Below, one piece after another: positions 17,440-25,740 of a DNA stretch of 64,000 nucleotides. A program made the translations under genes and the position numbers. Source of the DNA: Nocardioides dongkuii (GTDB lineage Bacteria > Actinomycetota > Actinomycetes > Propionibacteriales > Nocardioidaceae); the NCBI RefSeq assembly GCF_014127485.1, contig NZ_CP059903.1, positions 124,001-188,000 on the forward strand. Direction: 5' to 3'. The notes beneath the pieces are model-generated. The model was not told the DNA's origin and made no database searches. It saw only the letters and a list, made by a program, of their open reading frames with translations. Positions within the stretch are counted from its first letter, which is position 1; the number at the start of each line of letters is the position of its first letter.

Positions 17440-17997
17440 TCACTCGCCGAGGTCGCGCAGGTCGGCCCAGGTGTCGACGTCGCGGTGCTCGCGCCCGTCG
17501 GCCGGCACCTCGACGAGGTCCAGCGGCGCGAGGAGGCGGCGTACCGCCATCCCGTGCTGCCCCTCGTGGTCGGGTCGTACGGCGGCCAGCCGCGCCGGGT
17601 CGAGCACGAGCGCGAGCTGCCGGCGCCCGTCCGGGCCGAGCAGCACCGCCCCGTCCCGCCCGACGGCGGCCTCGTGCAGCCGGCGGAAGGTCGCCGCGGT
17701 CACGTGCGGCATGTCGACCGCCAGCACGCCGACGGTCCGCGGCGTGCGCAGCAGCGCGTCGACCCCGGTGAGCAGCGCGGCGACCGGGCCGCCGTGCCGC
17801 GGGTCCTCCCGGCAGAACGTCGCCGGCCGCTCGGTCGGTACCGGGTCGCCCACCACGACCACCTCGTGCGCGTCGACCACCGCGTCGAGCGCGTGGGCGA
17901 GCAGGGTGCGGCCGCCGACCTCGAGCGAGGCCTTGTCGACGCCGCCGAGGCGGGTGGCGGCGCCCCCCGCGAGCACCACCGCGCCGAACCCCGTCAT
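17440..17997 (-). CDS. mobA: Molybdenum cofactor guanylyltransferase
   Basis: It transfers GMP from GTP to molybdopterin. The 185-residue Rossmann-like nucleotidyltransferase begins GAVVLAGGAATRLGGVDKAS, the GTP-binding LAGGxxxRxGxxK signature. A metal-binding AVDMPHVT block lies near residue 95, and RRQLALVLDP fits the family's molybdopterin region. A -10-like GAGACT lies six bases before the ATG on the minus strand. The downstream DUF6457 gene probably shares its transcript. Confidence 0.9.
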   Translation of the reverse strand: MTGFGAVVLAGGAATRLGGVDKASLEVGGRTLLAHALDAVVDAHEVVVVGDPVPTERPATFCREDPRHGGPVAALLTGVDALLRTPRTVGVLAVDMPHVTAATFRRLHEAAVGRDGAVLLGPDGRRQLALVLDPARLAAVRPDHEGQHGMAVRRLLAPLDLVEVPADGREHRDVDTWADLRDLGE

Positions 17998-18032
17998 CCC
18001 CGGAGTCTCCCACCGCGTGCCAGGCTGGGGCC

Positions 18033-18788
18033 GTGCGCGTCGTCGTCGTCCAGGAGCCCGCCGGTCTCGAGCCCGCGGCCAACCGCGCGCGGCTGCGCGA
18101 GCTGACCCCGAACGGCGCCGACCTGGTCGTCTTCCCGGAGGCGTTCGCCCGCGACTTCGGCGAGGCCGGCTCCGACGTCAGCGGGTACGCCGAGGCGCCC
18201 GACGGCCCGTTCGCGACCGCGGTCGCGGACGCCGCCGCCGAGCACGCCACCACCGTGGTCGCCGGGATGTTCGAGGCCGGCGCCGACCCCGCGCGTCCCT
18301 TCAACACCCTCGTCGTGCGGGGCGCCGCGCACGCGGACTACCGCAAGGTCCACCTCTACGACTCCTTCGGCTACCGCGAGTCCGACCGGCTGACCGCGGG
18401 CGAGCCCACGACGGCGCTGGTCGAGGTCGCCGGGCTGCAGGTGGGGCTGATGACCTGCTACGACCTGCGGTTCCCCGAGATGGGGCGCGCCCTCGTGGAC
18501 GCCGGCGCCGAGGTCCTCGTCGTCCCCTCGGCCTGGGTCGCCGGGCCCCGCAAGGCCGACCACTGGCGCACGCTGGTGCGGGCGCGCGCCATCGAGAACA
18601 CCGTGTACGTCGTCGCCGCGGGCCAGCCCGGCCCGCGCTACACCGGCCGCTCGCTGGTGGTCGACCCGCTCGGCGACGTGCTCGCGGAGGCGGGTGAGGA
18701 GCCGGCCGTGCTGCGCGCCGAGCTGTCCCGCGACGTGGTCGCCGAGGCCCGTCGTACCAACCCCTCGCTGGCCAACCGCCGGTTGTAG
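18033..18788 (+). CDS. Carbon-nitrogen hydrolase (nitrilase superfamily amidase)
   Basis: A 251-residue enzyme with the Glu-Lys-Cys triad: Glu in LVVFPEAFAR, Lys in DYRKVHLYDSFGY, and Cys in GLMTCYDLRFPEM. The LRFPEMGR context matches the branch that includes omega-amidase, Nit1/deaminated-glutathione amidase and YafV-like proteins, rather than true nitrilases. It should hydrolyse an amide of a small 2-oxo acid or of deaminated glutathione. CAGGCT at 18021-18026 lies six bases before the GTG start, so it is probably leaderless. Confidence 0.87.
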   Translation: MRVVVVQEPAGLEPAANRARLRELTPNGADLVVFPEAFARDFGEAGSDVSGYAEAPDGPFATAVADAAAEHATTVVAGMFEAGADPARPFNTLVVRGAAHADYRKVHLYDSFGYRESDRLTAGEPTTALVEVAGLQVGLMTCYDLRFPEMGRALVDAGAEVLVVPSAWVAGPRKADHWRTLVRARAIENTVYVVAAGQPGPRYTGRSLVVDPLGDVLAEAGEEPAVLRAELSRDVVAEARRTNPSLANRRL

Positions 18789-18799
18789 CCTTCGACGTC

Positions 18800-19786
18800 G
18801 TGCCCCCCGCTGCCCCCCGCTCCGCGCTGGTGCCGCTGGCGGTGATGGCCGCGGTCGTGCTGGCCGGCCTCGGCTGCCTGGTGGCGGGGATGGTGCCGGT
18901 CGGACCGGCGGTGCTCCCCGGCATCGGGGCGGTGGCCGTCGCGGCGGCGTACTCCTGGGCGCTCGCGGCCCGCACCGGCGGCCGGCCGATCCTCTTCGGC
19001 GCGCTCGCGGTCGTCCTCGGGGTGGTCGTGCTGGTCACCGACCAGGACCAGCTGCGCACCGGCGCCGCCGTCGCCACCTGCGCGGTGAGCGCGGTGCTCG
19101 GCGTGGTCGCGACGGTGCCGGCCCGGCGCTACGTCGAGGCCGCGCGCGAGTGCGTGGTCGCCGTCCTGGTCGCCGCGGTCGGCGCGCTCGCGACCGTCGG
19201 CTTCGAGCCGAGCGTCGACCTGCTGCGCTTCGAGTACGTCACCCTCGTCCTCGCGCTCGCCGGCGCGTTCGGGGTCGTCTACCGGCTGGGCGCCGGCTTC
19301 CACGGCCTCGGCCGGCGCGGCGTGGCGGTGGTGCTCCTCGGCGCCGCGCTGCTCGCCGTGACCCTGGCGTACGCCGAGCTGCTGCGCCGCTACGGCACCC
19401 CCGGCCTGGTCGGCAACCTCCTCGACGCCGTGCGCTGGAGCCGCGAGCACCTCGGCGCGTTCCCGCGCCCGATCGAGACGGTGCTCGGCGTGCCCGCGCT
19501 GGTGTGGGGCACCCACCTGCGGGCCCGCCGCCGCCAGGGCTGGTGGGTCTGCGCGTTCGGCGCGGCCGCGACCACCCCGGTGGCCAACTCGCTGATGAAC
19601 CCCGCCATCGCCCTGTCCGAGGTCGCCCTGTCGGTGACCTACGGCCTGCTCGTCGGCCTGGTCATCGGGTACGTCGTGGTCCGCGTCGACCTGGCGTTCA
19701 CCGGCCCCCGCGGCCGCCGCGCCCGGCGCGCGGAGGAGGAGGCCGCGGTCCGGCCCGAGCCGCCGCGGACCAGCCCGCTGCTGTGA
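18800..19786 (+). CDS. Polytopic membrane protein of unknown function
   Basis: A 328-residue protein with about eight to nine hydrophobic helices through residue 290 and a charged cytoplasmic tail rich in Arg, Glu and Pro. No catalytic or transport motif is recognised. The GTG at 18800 starts 11 bases after the amidase stop; a TAGCCT box overlaps that stop, eight bases before the GTG, so either read-through or a separate leaderless start is possible. Confidence 0.6.
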   Translation: MPPAAPRSALVPLAVMAAVVLAGLGCLVAGMVPVGPAVLPGIGAVAVAAAYSWALAARTGGRPILFGALAVVLGVVVLVTDQDQLRTGAAVATCAVSAVLGVVATVPARRYVEAARECVVAVLVAAVGALATVGFEPSVDLLRFEYVTLVLALAGAFGVVYRLGAGFHGLGRRGVAVVLLGAALLAVTLAYAELLRRYGTPGLVGNLLDAVRWSREHLGAFPRPIETVLGVPALVWGTHLRARRRQGWWVCAFGAAATTPVANSLMNPAIALSEVALSVTYGLLVGLVIGYVVVRVDLAFTGPRGRRARRAEEEAAVRPEPPRTSPLL

Positions 19787-19851
19787 CGGTGCTGTGACGC
19801 TCCTCTCACGGGCGTTCGGCGTACCTCCCGGTAACGGCTAGGTTCGCCAGC

Positions 19852-20082
19852 ATGCCCCGCGAACAGCTCACCGAGATCCTGGCCGAGATGGTGGCCAACG
19901 TGCTGAGCCTGGGGGTCGCTCCGGGCGACCCGGTCGCGGTCGGAGACACCGTGGTGCTGCTGGAATCGATGAAGATGGAGATCCCGGTCATCGCCGAGGT
20001 CGCCGGGTCGGTGCGCGCCGTCAAGGTCGCTCCGGGCGACGTCGTCCAGGAGGGTGACGTCCTGCTCGTGCTGGCCGGCTGA
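19852..20082 (+). CDS. Stand-alone biotin/lipoyl carrier protein, TB7.3-like
   Basis: A 76-residue single-domain carrier. The biotinylation hairpin is LLESMKMEIPV, with the modified lysine in M-K-M, and the second half VKVAPGDVVQEGDVLLVLAG completes the barrel. It lacks any carboxylase domain and matches the mycobacterial small biotinylated protein TB7.3 in size and layout. It probably serves a multi-subunit acyl-CoA carboxylase encoded elsewhere. TAGGTT at 19839-19844 lies seven bases upstream of the ATG and no ribosome site is present, so a leaderless mRNA is expected. Confidence 0.9.
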   Translation: MPREQLTEILAEMVANVLSLGVAPGDPVAVGDTVVLLESMKMEIPVIAEVAGSVRAVKVAPGDVVQEGDVLLVLAG

Positions 20083-20212
20083 GCCCCGCTCGGCACCCTC
20101 CTCGTGGTCTAGTCCAATCGGGGTTTCCTGGTTCCGGGGGTCCCCGGCGGGGAACATCAGCCCCGCGGCGCTGATTCATGCGCCGATCGGGGGACACGAG
20201 AGGTACAACATC

Positions 20213-21289
20213 ATGAGATTCCTGCGCGCCCTGATGGTCGTTCTGGCCACCTGCGCCTTCATCACCCTGCCGGCCACCTCGGCCCAGGCACACACGCCGC
20301 AGTTCAGCGCCGACTGCACCGGCATCAAGCTGAGCGCCACGGCGTACGACGCGAACAAGGCGAACACGTGGTCGGTCACGATCAACGGCGCCACCCAGTC
20401 GGGCACCTTCGGGGCCTCGTTCAGCAAGAGCTTCGCGGTCCCGCAGGCCGGTGCGACCACCACCTGGTCGGCCGAGATCGTCGGCTGGGACGGCAAGTAC
20501 AAGGGCACCAAGAGCGGGAAGATCGGGCCGTGCGGCACGCCGCCGCCGGTCGACGTCTGCCCCGCCCTGCCGGGCAACCAGCCCACCGGCACCTCCTGCA
20601 CGCCGCCCCCGAACGTGGAGCGGTCGGAGAAGAAGGTCCTGGACGGCTGTGAGGTCAAGTTCGACGGCATCACCTACGGCGCCGGGTCGCTGACCTACAA
20701 CGAGCTCTTCACCGACACCTTCGTGTTCAACCCCGCGAACAACGCCTGGGACCTCGTGGTCGACACCACGGCGACGATCGCCAACCTGAGCTTCAGCCCC
20801 TGGACCAAGGCCCAGCAGGTCGCCGCCGGCTGCGTCACCAAGCCCGGCCAGCCCAGCGACGTGATCGTCAAGGACACCACCTCGGAGTGCATCGACGGCG
20901 TCCAGGTCACCACCACGACGACCACCACCACGCCGTACGTCTACGACGAGGACACCAACGAGTGGGTGCTCGGCGACCCGGTGACGACGACCGAGCAGAC
21001 CGAGTCCGCGGCCGAGTGCGGCGTGGACGACAACAACGAGGAGCAGGAGCCGGAGGAGCCGCAGGACAACGGCGTTTCCCCGACGACGGAGAACGCTCAG
21101 CCGCCGGCGGGCACCTCGCCGGTCTCCGGCGGGACCGCCGCGGTCCCGACCGCGGTCGACGCGGGTCTGTCCGACTCCGTGCGGGCCGCCTCGTCCGGCT
21201 CGGCCGGCACCCCCTGGGGCCTGCTGGTGGGCGCGTTCGGCGCGCTCCTCATCGGGGGATCGGTGCTGACCCGCCGGGTCCTGCGCTGA
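20213..21289 (+). CDS. Secreted cell-surface protein with C-terminal membrane anchor
   Basis: A 358-residue protein with a signal peptide (MRFLRALMVVLATCAF, cleavage near SAQA-HT), two or three beta-rich segments with paired cysteines, a Thr-rich stretch near residue 235, an acidic linker (DDNNEEQEPEEPQD) and a C-terminal anchor helix GLLVGAFGALLIGGSVL followed by TRRVLR. There is no LPXTG motif, so it should stay in the membrane rather than be linked by sortase. I do not recognise a known domain. The ATG at 20213 follows GAGAGG 10 bases upstream. A strong hairpin terminator follows. Confidence 0.65.
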   Translation: MRFLRALMVVLATCAFITLPATSAQAHTPQFSADCTGIKLSATAYDANKANTWSVTINGATQSGTFGASFSKSFAVPQAGATTTWSAEIVGWDGKYKGTKSGKIGPCGTPPPVDVCPALPGNQPTGTSCTPPPNVERSEKKVLDGCEVKFDGITYGAGSLTYNELFTDTFVFNPANNAWDLVVDTTATIANLSFSPWTKAQQVAAGCVTKPGQPSDVIVKDTTSECIDGVQVTTTTTTTTPYVYDEDTNEWVLGDPVTTTEQTESAAECGVDDNNEEQEPEEPQDNGVSPTTENAQPPAGTSPVSGGTAAVPTAVDAGLSDSVRAASSGSAGTPWGLLVGAFGALLIGGSVLTRRVLR

Positions 21290-21321
21290 ACCGCTGACCA
21301 CCTGATCCACTGAACGACACC

Positions 21322-21357
21322 GCTGCCGGTGACCACCCTCGGGTGGTCACCGGCAGC
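21322..21357. terminator. Strong hairpin terminator, possibly bidirectional
   Basis: Perfect 16-bp stem (arms 21322-21337 and 21342-21357) with a CTCG loop, placed between the secreted-protein gene and the convergent tRNA-Ser. It lacks a clean U tract, as is common in high-GC actinobacteria, and could stop transcription from both sides. Confidence 0.7.
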
Positions 21358-21358
21358 A

Positions 21359-21390
21359 GTGCTTTCTGGGTGCTTTCCGGTGCTTTCCGG
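21359..21390 (+). repeat. Three tandem GTGCTTTC repeats
   Basis: The octamer GTGCTTTC begins at 21359, 21370 and 21380, with spacings of 11 and 10 bases. It fills the space between the terminator and the 3' end of tRNA-Ser. On the tRNA strand it lies in the 3' trailer, where it could affect processing, or it may be slippage. Confidence 0.6.
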
Positions 21391-21393
21391 CGG

Positions 21394-21482
21394 CAGAGGG
21401 GGCGGGATTCGAACCCGCGGCTGACATCTCTGCCAGCGACCGCTTTCAAGGCGGTTCCGATCGGCCACTCCGGCACCCCTCC
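21394..21482 (-). tRNA. tRNA-Ser (anticodon UGA)
   Basis: The minus strand folds as a class II tRNA: acceptor GGAGGGG with CCCCTCT (a G-U first pair), a long serine-type variable arm, anticodon loop CTTGAAA with anticodon TGA, and T arm GGGTTCGAATCCC. The 3' CCA is not encoded after the discriminator G at 21394. Confidence 0.95.
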
Positions 21483-21659
21483 GTGCGTCCCAGCGGACCG
21501 GGCGAGCACGCGAGGAGTCTAGGAGGTCGCCGCCGCCCCCGGACGTCATACGTCCTGGCGGCTATCGGCACCGACCCGTACGACGTCCGGGGCGCGGGCG
21601 GCGGACACCAGCGCCGACTCGATTGGTGGTCGCCCGGGGACGCGTCGTTGAATAGAGGG

Positions 21660-22127
21660 GTGACCGAGACCGAGCTGCCCACCGACTACCGGCTGAACCC
21701 GTCGTTCGCGGCCCGGTTCGTCGGCCTCGCCCTGGTCGCGACGGCGCTGCTGATGTTCGTCGGTACGGCGCTGGTCGCGCTGCTCGACCTCCCGGCCGAC
21801 CTGCTGGTGATCCTGCTGGCGCTCAGCGTCGGCGGCGTGGTCGCCCTCGGCTGGTGGCTCCGCTCGCGAGCCTTCGTGCTGCACTGCGGGCCGCAGGGCT
21901 ACCGCGTGGGCCTGGTCCGGGGCGCCGGCACCAAGGAGGCCCGCTGGACCGAGGTGGCCGAGGCGGTCACCGCCAGCCCGCGGGGCATCCCCTGCGTCGT
22001 GCTCAAGCTGCGTGACGGGCGCACCACGACCATCCCGGTCGAGGCCCTCGCGGTCGACCGGGAGCAGTTCGTGCGCCAGCTGCAGCGCCACCTGCGCCGC
22101 GGCCAGGGCACCCGCCCGCTGCGCTGA
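21660..22127 (+). CDS. Membrane protein with PH-like C-terminal domain
   Basis: A 155-residue protein with two adjacent membrane helices (FVGLALVATALLMFVGTALV and LLVILLALSVGGVVALGWWL) followed by a beta-rich cytoplasmic part: QGYRVGLVRGAGTKEARW, EAVTASPRGIPCVVLKLRDG. This looks like a small bacterial PH domain (bPH2/YdbT-like). Function is unknown. The GTG at 21660 is the most upstream start that keeps the usual short N-terminal tail; there is no clear ribosome site. Confidence 0.6.
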   Translation: MTETELPTDYRLNPSFAARFVGLALVATALLMFVGTALVALLDLPADLLVILLALSVGGVVALGWWLRSRAFVLHCGPQGYRVGLVRGAGTKEARWTEVAEAVTASPRGIPCVVLKLRDGRTTTIPVEALAVDREQFVRQLQRHLRRGQGTRPLR

Positions 22128-22215
22128 GCAGCCGGCCGGACGCCGGCGCCCGACGTACGAGGCCCTCTGATTGGTCGTGGGCGGCACCGGCCTAGTAGCC
22201 TGTGCGCGCTGTCGG

Positions 22216-22309
22216 GGAGGCGTCGCCTAGTCCGGTCTATGGCGCCCGCCTGCTAAGCGGGTTTGGGGCTACAACCCCATCGAGGGTTCAAATCCCTCCG
22301 CCTCCGCCA
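22216..22309 (+). tRNA. tRNA-Ser (anticodon GCU)
   Basis: A class II tRNA with acceptor GGAGGCG paired to CGCCTCC, anticodon loop with CTGCTAA giving GCU, a long variable arm (GGGGCTACAACCCC), and T arm GAGGGTTCAAATCCCTC. The CCA end is encoded at 22307-22309. A likely promoter is TTGGTC at 22171 with TAGTAG or TAGCCT at 22193-22201. Confidence 0.96.
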
Positions 22310-22312
22310 GCG

Positions 22313-22348
22313 CACAGCCCCCGCCGGGGATCCCTGGCGGGGGCTGTG
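22313..22348 (+). terminator. Hairpin terminator after tRNA-Ser(GCU)
   Basis: Perfect 13-bp GC-rich stem (arms 22313-22325 and 22336-22348) with a 10-base loop, starting four bases after the tRNA CCA end. It lacks a U tract. Confidence 0.65.
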
Positions 22349-22477
22349 GCGTCTCCCGGGGCGTCCCCGGCCCCGGAGCCCGGACGACGCGCTCCGGCAA
22401 CGCACAACGCCCCACGACCGGCGCGGTCGCGGGGCGTGTGGTTGCTGCTGGGTGCTGCGTGGAGCGCGCTCCGGGCG

Positions 22478-24286
22478 TCAGGCCCCGAGCCGGGCGCGGA
22501 GCCCGTCGAGCTCGGTCCAGAGGACGGCGGGCAGGTCGTCGCCGAACTTCTCGAACCACTCCTGGATCTGCGGGAGCTCGGCCTTCCACTCCTCGGGGTC
22601 GACGGCGAGCGCGGCGCGCAGCGACTCCTCGGACAGGTCGAGCCCGTCGGTGTCGAGCGACTCGAGCGTCGGGACGTAGCCGACCGCGGTCTCCTCGGCG
22701 GCCGCCTGGCCGTCGATGCGCTCGACGATCCACTTCAGGACCCGGCTGTTCTCGCCGAAGCCCGGCCACAGGAAGCCGCCGTCCTCGTCGCGACGGAACC
22801 AGTTGACGTAGAAGATCCGCGGCAGCTTCGCGGCGTCGTTGTCCTTGCCGACGGTGATCCAGTGGTTGAAGTAGTCGCCGGCGTTGTAGCCGATGAACGG
22901 CAGCATCGCCATCGGGTCGCGGCGGACCACGCCGACCGCACCCATCGCGGCGGCGGTGGTCTCGCTGGAGAGCGTCGCGCCGAGGAAGGTGCCGTGGGTC
23001 CAGTCACGGGCCTCGAAGACCAGCGGGACCGTCGTCTTGCGGCGACCGCCGAAGAGGATCGCGTCGATCGGGACGCCGCGCGGGTCGTCGTACTCGTCGG
23101 CGAGGATGTCGCACTGCTTGATCGGGGTGCAGTAGCGGCTGTTGGGGTGGCTGGAGAGCTCCTCGGACTCCGGCGTCCACGGCTCGCCCTTCCAGGAGGT
23201 CGCCTTGGCGGGCGGGTTCTCCAGCCCCTCCCACCAGACGTCGCCGTCCTCGGTGAGTGCCACGTTGGTGAAGACCGAGTTGCCCTTCTCGATGGTCTTC
23301 ATGGCGTTCGGGTTGGTGTGGTAGTTCGTGCCGGGGGCGACGCCGAAGAAGCCGTACTCCGGGTTGACCGCCCACAGCCGGCCGTCCTCGCCGATCCGCA
23401 TCCAGGCGATGTCGTCGCCGAGGGTCTCGACCTTCCAGCCCGGGATGGTCGGCTCGAGCATCGCGAGGTTGGTCTTGCCGCAGGCGCTGGGGAACGCGGC
23501 CGCGACGTACTTCTTGACGCCCTCGGGGCTGGTGAGCTTGAGGATCAGCATGTGCTCGGCGAGCCAGCCCTCGTCGCGGGCCATGGCGCTGGCGATGCGC
23601 AGGGCGTAGCACTTCTTGCCGAGCAGCGCGTTGCCGCCGTACCCGGACCCGAAGGACCAGATGTTGCGCTCCTCGGGGAACTGCACGATGTACTTGGTGT
23701 CGTTGCACGGCCAGGCGACGTCGGCCTCGCCCTCGGCGAGCGGGTGGCCCACGGAGTGCACGGCCTGGACGAAGTCGGCCTGCAGCTCCTCCATGCGGCG
23801 CAGGACGTTGCTGCCCATCCGCGCCATGACGCGCATCGAGGCGGTGACGTAGGCGGAGTCGGTGATCTCGATGCCGAACATCGGCCGCTCGGCCTCGAGG
23901 TGGCCCATCACGAAGGGGATGACGTACATCGTGCGGCCCTTCATGCAGCCCGCGTAGAGCCCCTTCATGAGGGACTTCATCTCCGAGGGGTCCATCCAGT
24001 TGTTGGTGGGCCCCGCGTCGCGCTCGTCGACCGAGCAGATGTAGGTGCGGTCCTCGACGCGCGCGACGTCGATCGGGTCGGAGGCCGCGTAGAAGGAGTT
24101 CGGCTTGATCGAGGGGTTCAGCCGGGTGAAGGTGCCGGTGGACTCGAGCGCCGCGGTGAGCTGCTCCCACTCCTCGTCGGATCCGGTGCACCAGTGCACG
24201 CGGTCGGGCTGCATGAGCGCCGCGAACTCCTCGACGAACTCGAGGATGCCTGGGTGGGTGGTGGGTGCCTGCGTCTCGGCGGTCAT
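22478..24286 (-). CDS. pckG: Phosphoenolpyruvate carboxykinase (GTP)
   Basis: It converts oxaloacetate and GTP to phosphoenolpyruvate, CO2 and GDP for gluconeogenesis. The 602-residue length is normal for the GTP form. Visible signatures are [12 protein letters not shown], the [15 protein letters not shown] block, the P-loop-like [13 protein letters not shown] with the reactive cysteine, the metal site [13 protein letters not shown], and the guanine-binding region [19 protein letters not shown]. The ATG at 24286 follows GAGAGGGAA about 10 bases upstream, so unlike many neighbours it is translated with a leader. Confidence 0.97.
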   Translation of the reverse strand: MTAETQAPTTHPGILEFVEEFAALMQPDRVHWCTGSDEEWEQLTAALESTGTFTRLNPSIKPNSFYAASDPIDVARVEDRTYICSVDERDAGPTNNWMDPSEMKSLMKGLYAGCMKGRTMYVIPFVMGHLEAERPMFGIEITDSAYVTASMRVMARMGSNVLRRMEELQADFVQAVHSVGHPLAEGEADVAWPCNDTKYIVQFPEERNIWSFGSGYGGNALLGKKCYALRIASAMARDEGWLAEHMLILKLTSPEGVKKYVAAAFPSACGKTNLAMLEPTIPGWKVETLGDDIAWMRIGEDGRLWAVNPEYGFFGVAPGTNYHTNPNAMKTIEKGNSVFTNVALTEDGDVWWEGLENPPAKATSWKGEPWTPESEELSSHPNSRYCTPIKQCDILADEYDDPRGVPIDAILFGGRRKTTVPLVFEARDWTHGTFLGATLSSETTAAAMGAVGVVRRDPMAMLPFIGYNAGDYFNHWITVGKDNDAAKLPRIFYVNWFRRDEDGGFLWPGFGENSRVLKWIVERIDGQAAAEETAVGYVPTLESLDTDGLDLSEESLRAALAVDPEEWKAELPQIQEWFEKFGDDLPAVLWTELDGLRARLGA

Positions 24287-24448
24287 GGCCTGTTCCCTCT
24301 CGCGCATCCGGTCGGCGTCCGTCTTGCGAGGGACGCCGCCGGCCGTCGAGCGTGTCGACGGTGGTCGTGGAGTCTGGATCGCACGGCATCGTTGTCGGCG
24401 ACTCTGGTGTCGTCCCCCGAGGAGCACGAGATGATGCGTGAGCAGCGT

Positions 24449-24471
24449 CTCGCCCCTGGGATTGGGGCGAG
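24449..24471 (-). other. Hairpin in the 270-base leader region upstream of pckG
   Basis: The space from 24287 to 24557 holds no gene. It contains an 8-bp perfect stem (24449-24456 with 24464-24471) and, further up, a short AT-rich patch (CATATTGGATCG near 24492) that may belong to the pckG promoter. I found no riboswitch-like conserved core. Confidence 0.4.
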
Positions 24472-24557
24472 GGTACCCCCGGCCCCGGGTGCCTCATATT
24501 GGATCGTTCAACGCTCCGTGGGCGGGATCACACCGGGGTTCAGGGCGCGCTGGGGGC

Positions 24558-24635
24558 GGGAGTTTCATCGGCCGGCCGATGAAACTCATGCCTGGACGAC
24601 AAAGCTTCGTCGTCCAGGCATGAGTTTCGCGGCGG
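24558..24635 (+). repeat. Two-module palindromic repeat, copy B
   Basis: A perfect 28-bp palindrome (24560-24587) is followed by a hairpin with a 19-bp stem (24582-24600 with 24609-24627) and a loop containing AAGCTT. The two structures share the strand AAACTC (24582-24587), so only one can form at a time. The whole 78-bp unit is the near-exact inverse of 4043-4120. It lies between the pckG promoter and the tRNA-Arg promoter. Confidence 0.8.
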
Positions 24636-24656
24636 ACCGCCGGTGGGGGTGCTGAA

Positions 24657-24686
24657 TTGGGGAACGTCGCGGGGGTCGGCTATCCT
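24657..24686 (+). promoter_or_regulatory. Promoter of tRNA-Arg
   Basis: TTGGGG at 24657-24662 and TATCCT at 24681-24686 are separated by 18 bases; the tRNA begins 30 bases after the -10 box, leaving a short 5' leader. Confidence 0.55.
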
Positions 24687-24716
24687 CGACCAGTCTTCCG
24701 GCACGCCGGGGGACAT

Positions 24717-24789
24717 GCGCCTGTAGCTCAACGGATAGAGCATCTGACTACGGATCAGAAGGTTTGGGGTTCGAATCCCTACAGGCGCA
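24717..24789 (+). tRNA. tRNA-Arg (anticodon ACG)
   Basis: Acceptor GCGCCTG pairs with CAGGCGC, D arm GCTCAACGGATAGAGC, anticodon stem TCTGA/TCAGA with loop CTACGGA giving ACG, and T arm GGGGTTCGAATCCCT. A34 should be edited to inosine to read CGN codons. CCA is not encoded. It marks the edge between the core-like region and the catabolic region to its right. Confidence 0.95.
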
Positions 24790-24830
24790 CAGTTCAGATC
24801 TGCCGCACGACCTGCGTCAACGGTCGTACC

Positions 24831-24863
24831 AGGGTCGCTTCCCATCGTGGGAGCGGCCCTTTT
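24831..24863 (+). terminator. Rho-independent terminator after tRNA-Arg
   Basis: A 12-bp stem with one bulged T (24831-24843 with 24849-24860), a five-base loop, and TTTT immediately after. This is one of the few hairpins in the window with a U tract. Confidence 0.75.
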
Positions 24864-24926
24864 CTCTGTCTCGACACCGGCCCATCGCCCCCGAGCCGCC
24901 CAGCCCGGCCGGGCGGGAAGCGCCGC

Positions 24927-25688
24927 TCAGTGGATGTGTGAGCCGCCGTTGACGTCGTAGGTGGCGCCGGTGATGTATCCGGTCTGCTCCCGGCACAGGT
25001 AGGTGATCAGGTCGGCGACGTCGGTGACGAGACCGCTGCGGCCGACCGGAATGCCAGCGACGAGCTGGGTCTTGGTGTCGCCCTCGAGGGCGTCGCCGGT
25101 GATGTCGGTGTCGATGAGGCCGGGTGCCACCGAGTTGACCGTGATGCCGGCCGCTCCGACCTCCCGGGCCAGGGCGCGGGCGAAGCCCAGCTGGGCGGCC
25201 TTGGCTGCCGAGTACGCGACGCCGCCGAAGACGCCGCCGCCGCGCTCGGCGGAGACCGACGAGAGGAACACCACCCGACCGAAGCCGCGGTCGGCCATGC
25301 CGGGCGTGACCCGGCGGGTGATGTTGTAGGCGCCCCGGACGTTGACGGCGAAGATGCGGTCCCACTCGGCGCCGGTGACGTCGTGGAAGCGGGTGGGGGA
25401 GGTGATGCCGGCGTTGTTGACCAGTGCACCTACCGGCGGGGCAGAGGCGCTCAGCGAGGCCAAGGCGTTCTCGACGGCGACCTCGTCGGTGACGTCGCAG
25501 GCGAGGCCGAACGCCTGGACGTCGGAGCGGTGAGCGATCTCGTCGGCTGCTTCCTTGGCGCTGGCCTCGTCGAGGTCGAGGATCGCGACGTTCCAGCCGT
25601 CGGCGGCGAGGGCGTGGGCGGTGCCGCGGCCGATGCCGCGAGTCGATGCGGCGCCGGTGACGATGGCGGTCAGGTCGGAATGAGACAT
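24927..25688 (-). CDS. SDR-family dehydrogenase of the transketolase cluster
   Basis: A 253-residue classical short-chain dehydrogenase. The NAD-binding TGAASTRGIGRGTAHAL loop is near residue 11, NNAG is at about residue 91, and the catalytic Ser, Tyr and Lys lie in LSSVSAE and AYSAAKAAQLG. The Asp in LDLDEA after the second strand suggests NAD rather than NADP. It is the last gene of a minus-strand unit with the two transketolase halves, 52 bases downstream of them. It probably oxidises a polyol or sugar acid to a ketose-like compound that the transketolase can use; the substrate is not known. Confidence 0.85.
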   Translation of the reverse strand: MSHSDLTAIVTGAASTRGIGRGTAHALAADGWNVAILDLDEASAKEAADEIAHRSDVQAFGLACDVTDEVAVENALASLSASAPPVGALVNNAGITSPTRFHDVTGAEWDRIFAVNVRGAYNITRRVTPGMADRGFGRVVFLSSVSAERGGGVFGGVAYSAAKAAQLGFARALAREVGAAGITVNSVAPGLIDTDITGDALEGDTKTQLVAGIPVGRSGLVTDVADLITYLCREQTGYITGATYDVNGGSHIH

Positions 25689-25740
25689 GGGTGCTTCCTT
25701 TCGGGGATGGCGTCGGGCCGGGGCCCAGGTGTGCCTGCGC

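Noticed and set aside
20100..20212. A possible riboswitch (c-di-AMP type) before the secreted-protein gene
   Set aside because: There are short hairpins and a GATCGGGGGACACGAG stretch, but the conserved c-di-AMP riboswitch core cannot be laid out. It may be an ordinary leader.
21528..21605. A long inverted repeat between tRNA-Ser(UGA) and the PH-like protein gene
   Set aside because: The arms (GGACGTC core with GC-rich flanks) are interrupted and imperfect, and the match is not much better than expected for GC-rich DNA.
24717..24789. Phage or island attachment site at tRNA-Arg
   Set aside because: No integrase and no second copy of the tRNA 3' end are seen in the window, so only a boundary in gene content is claimed.
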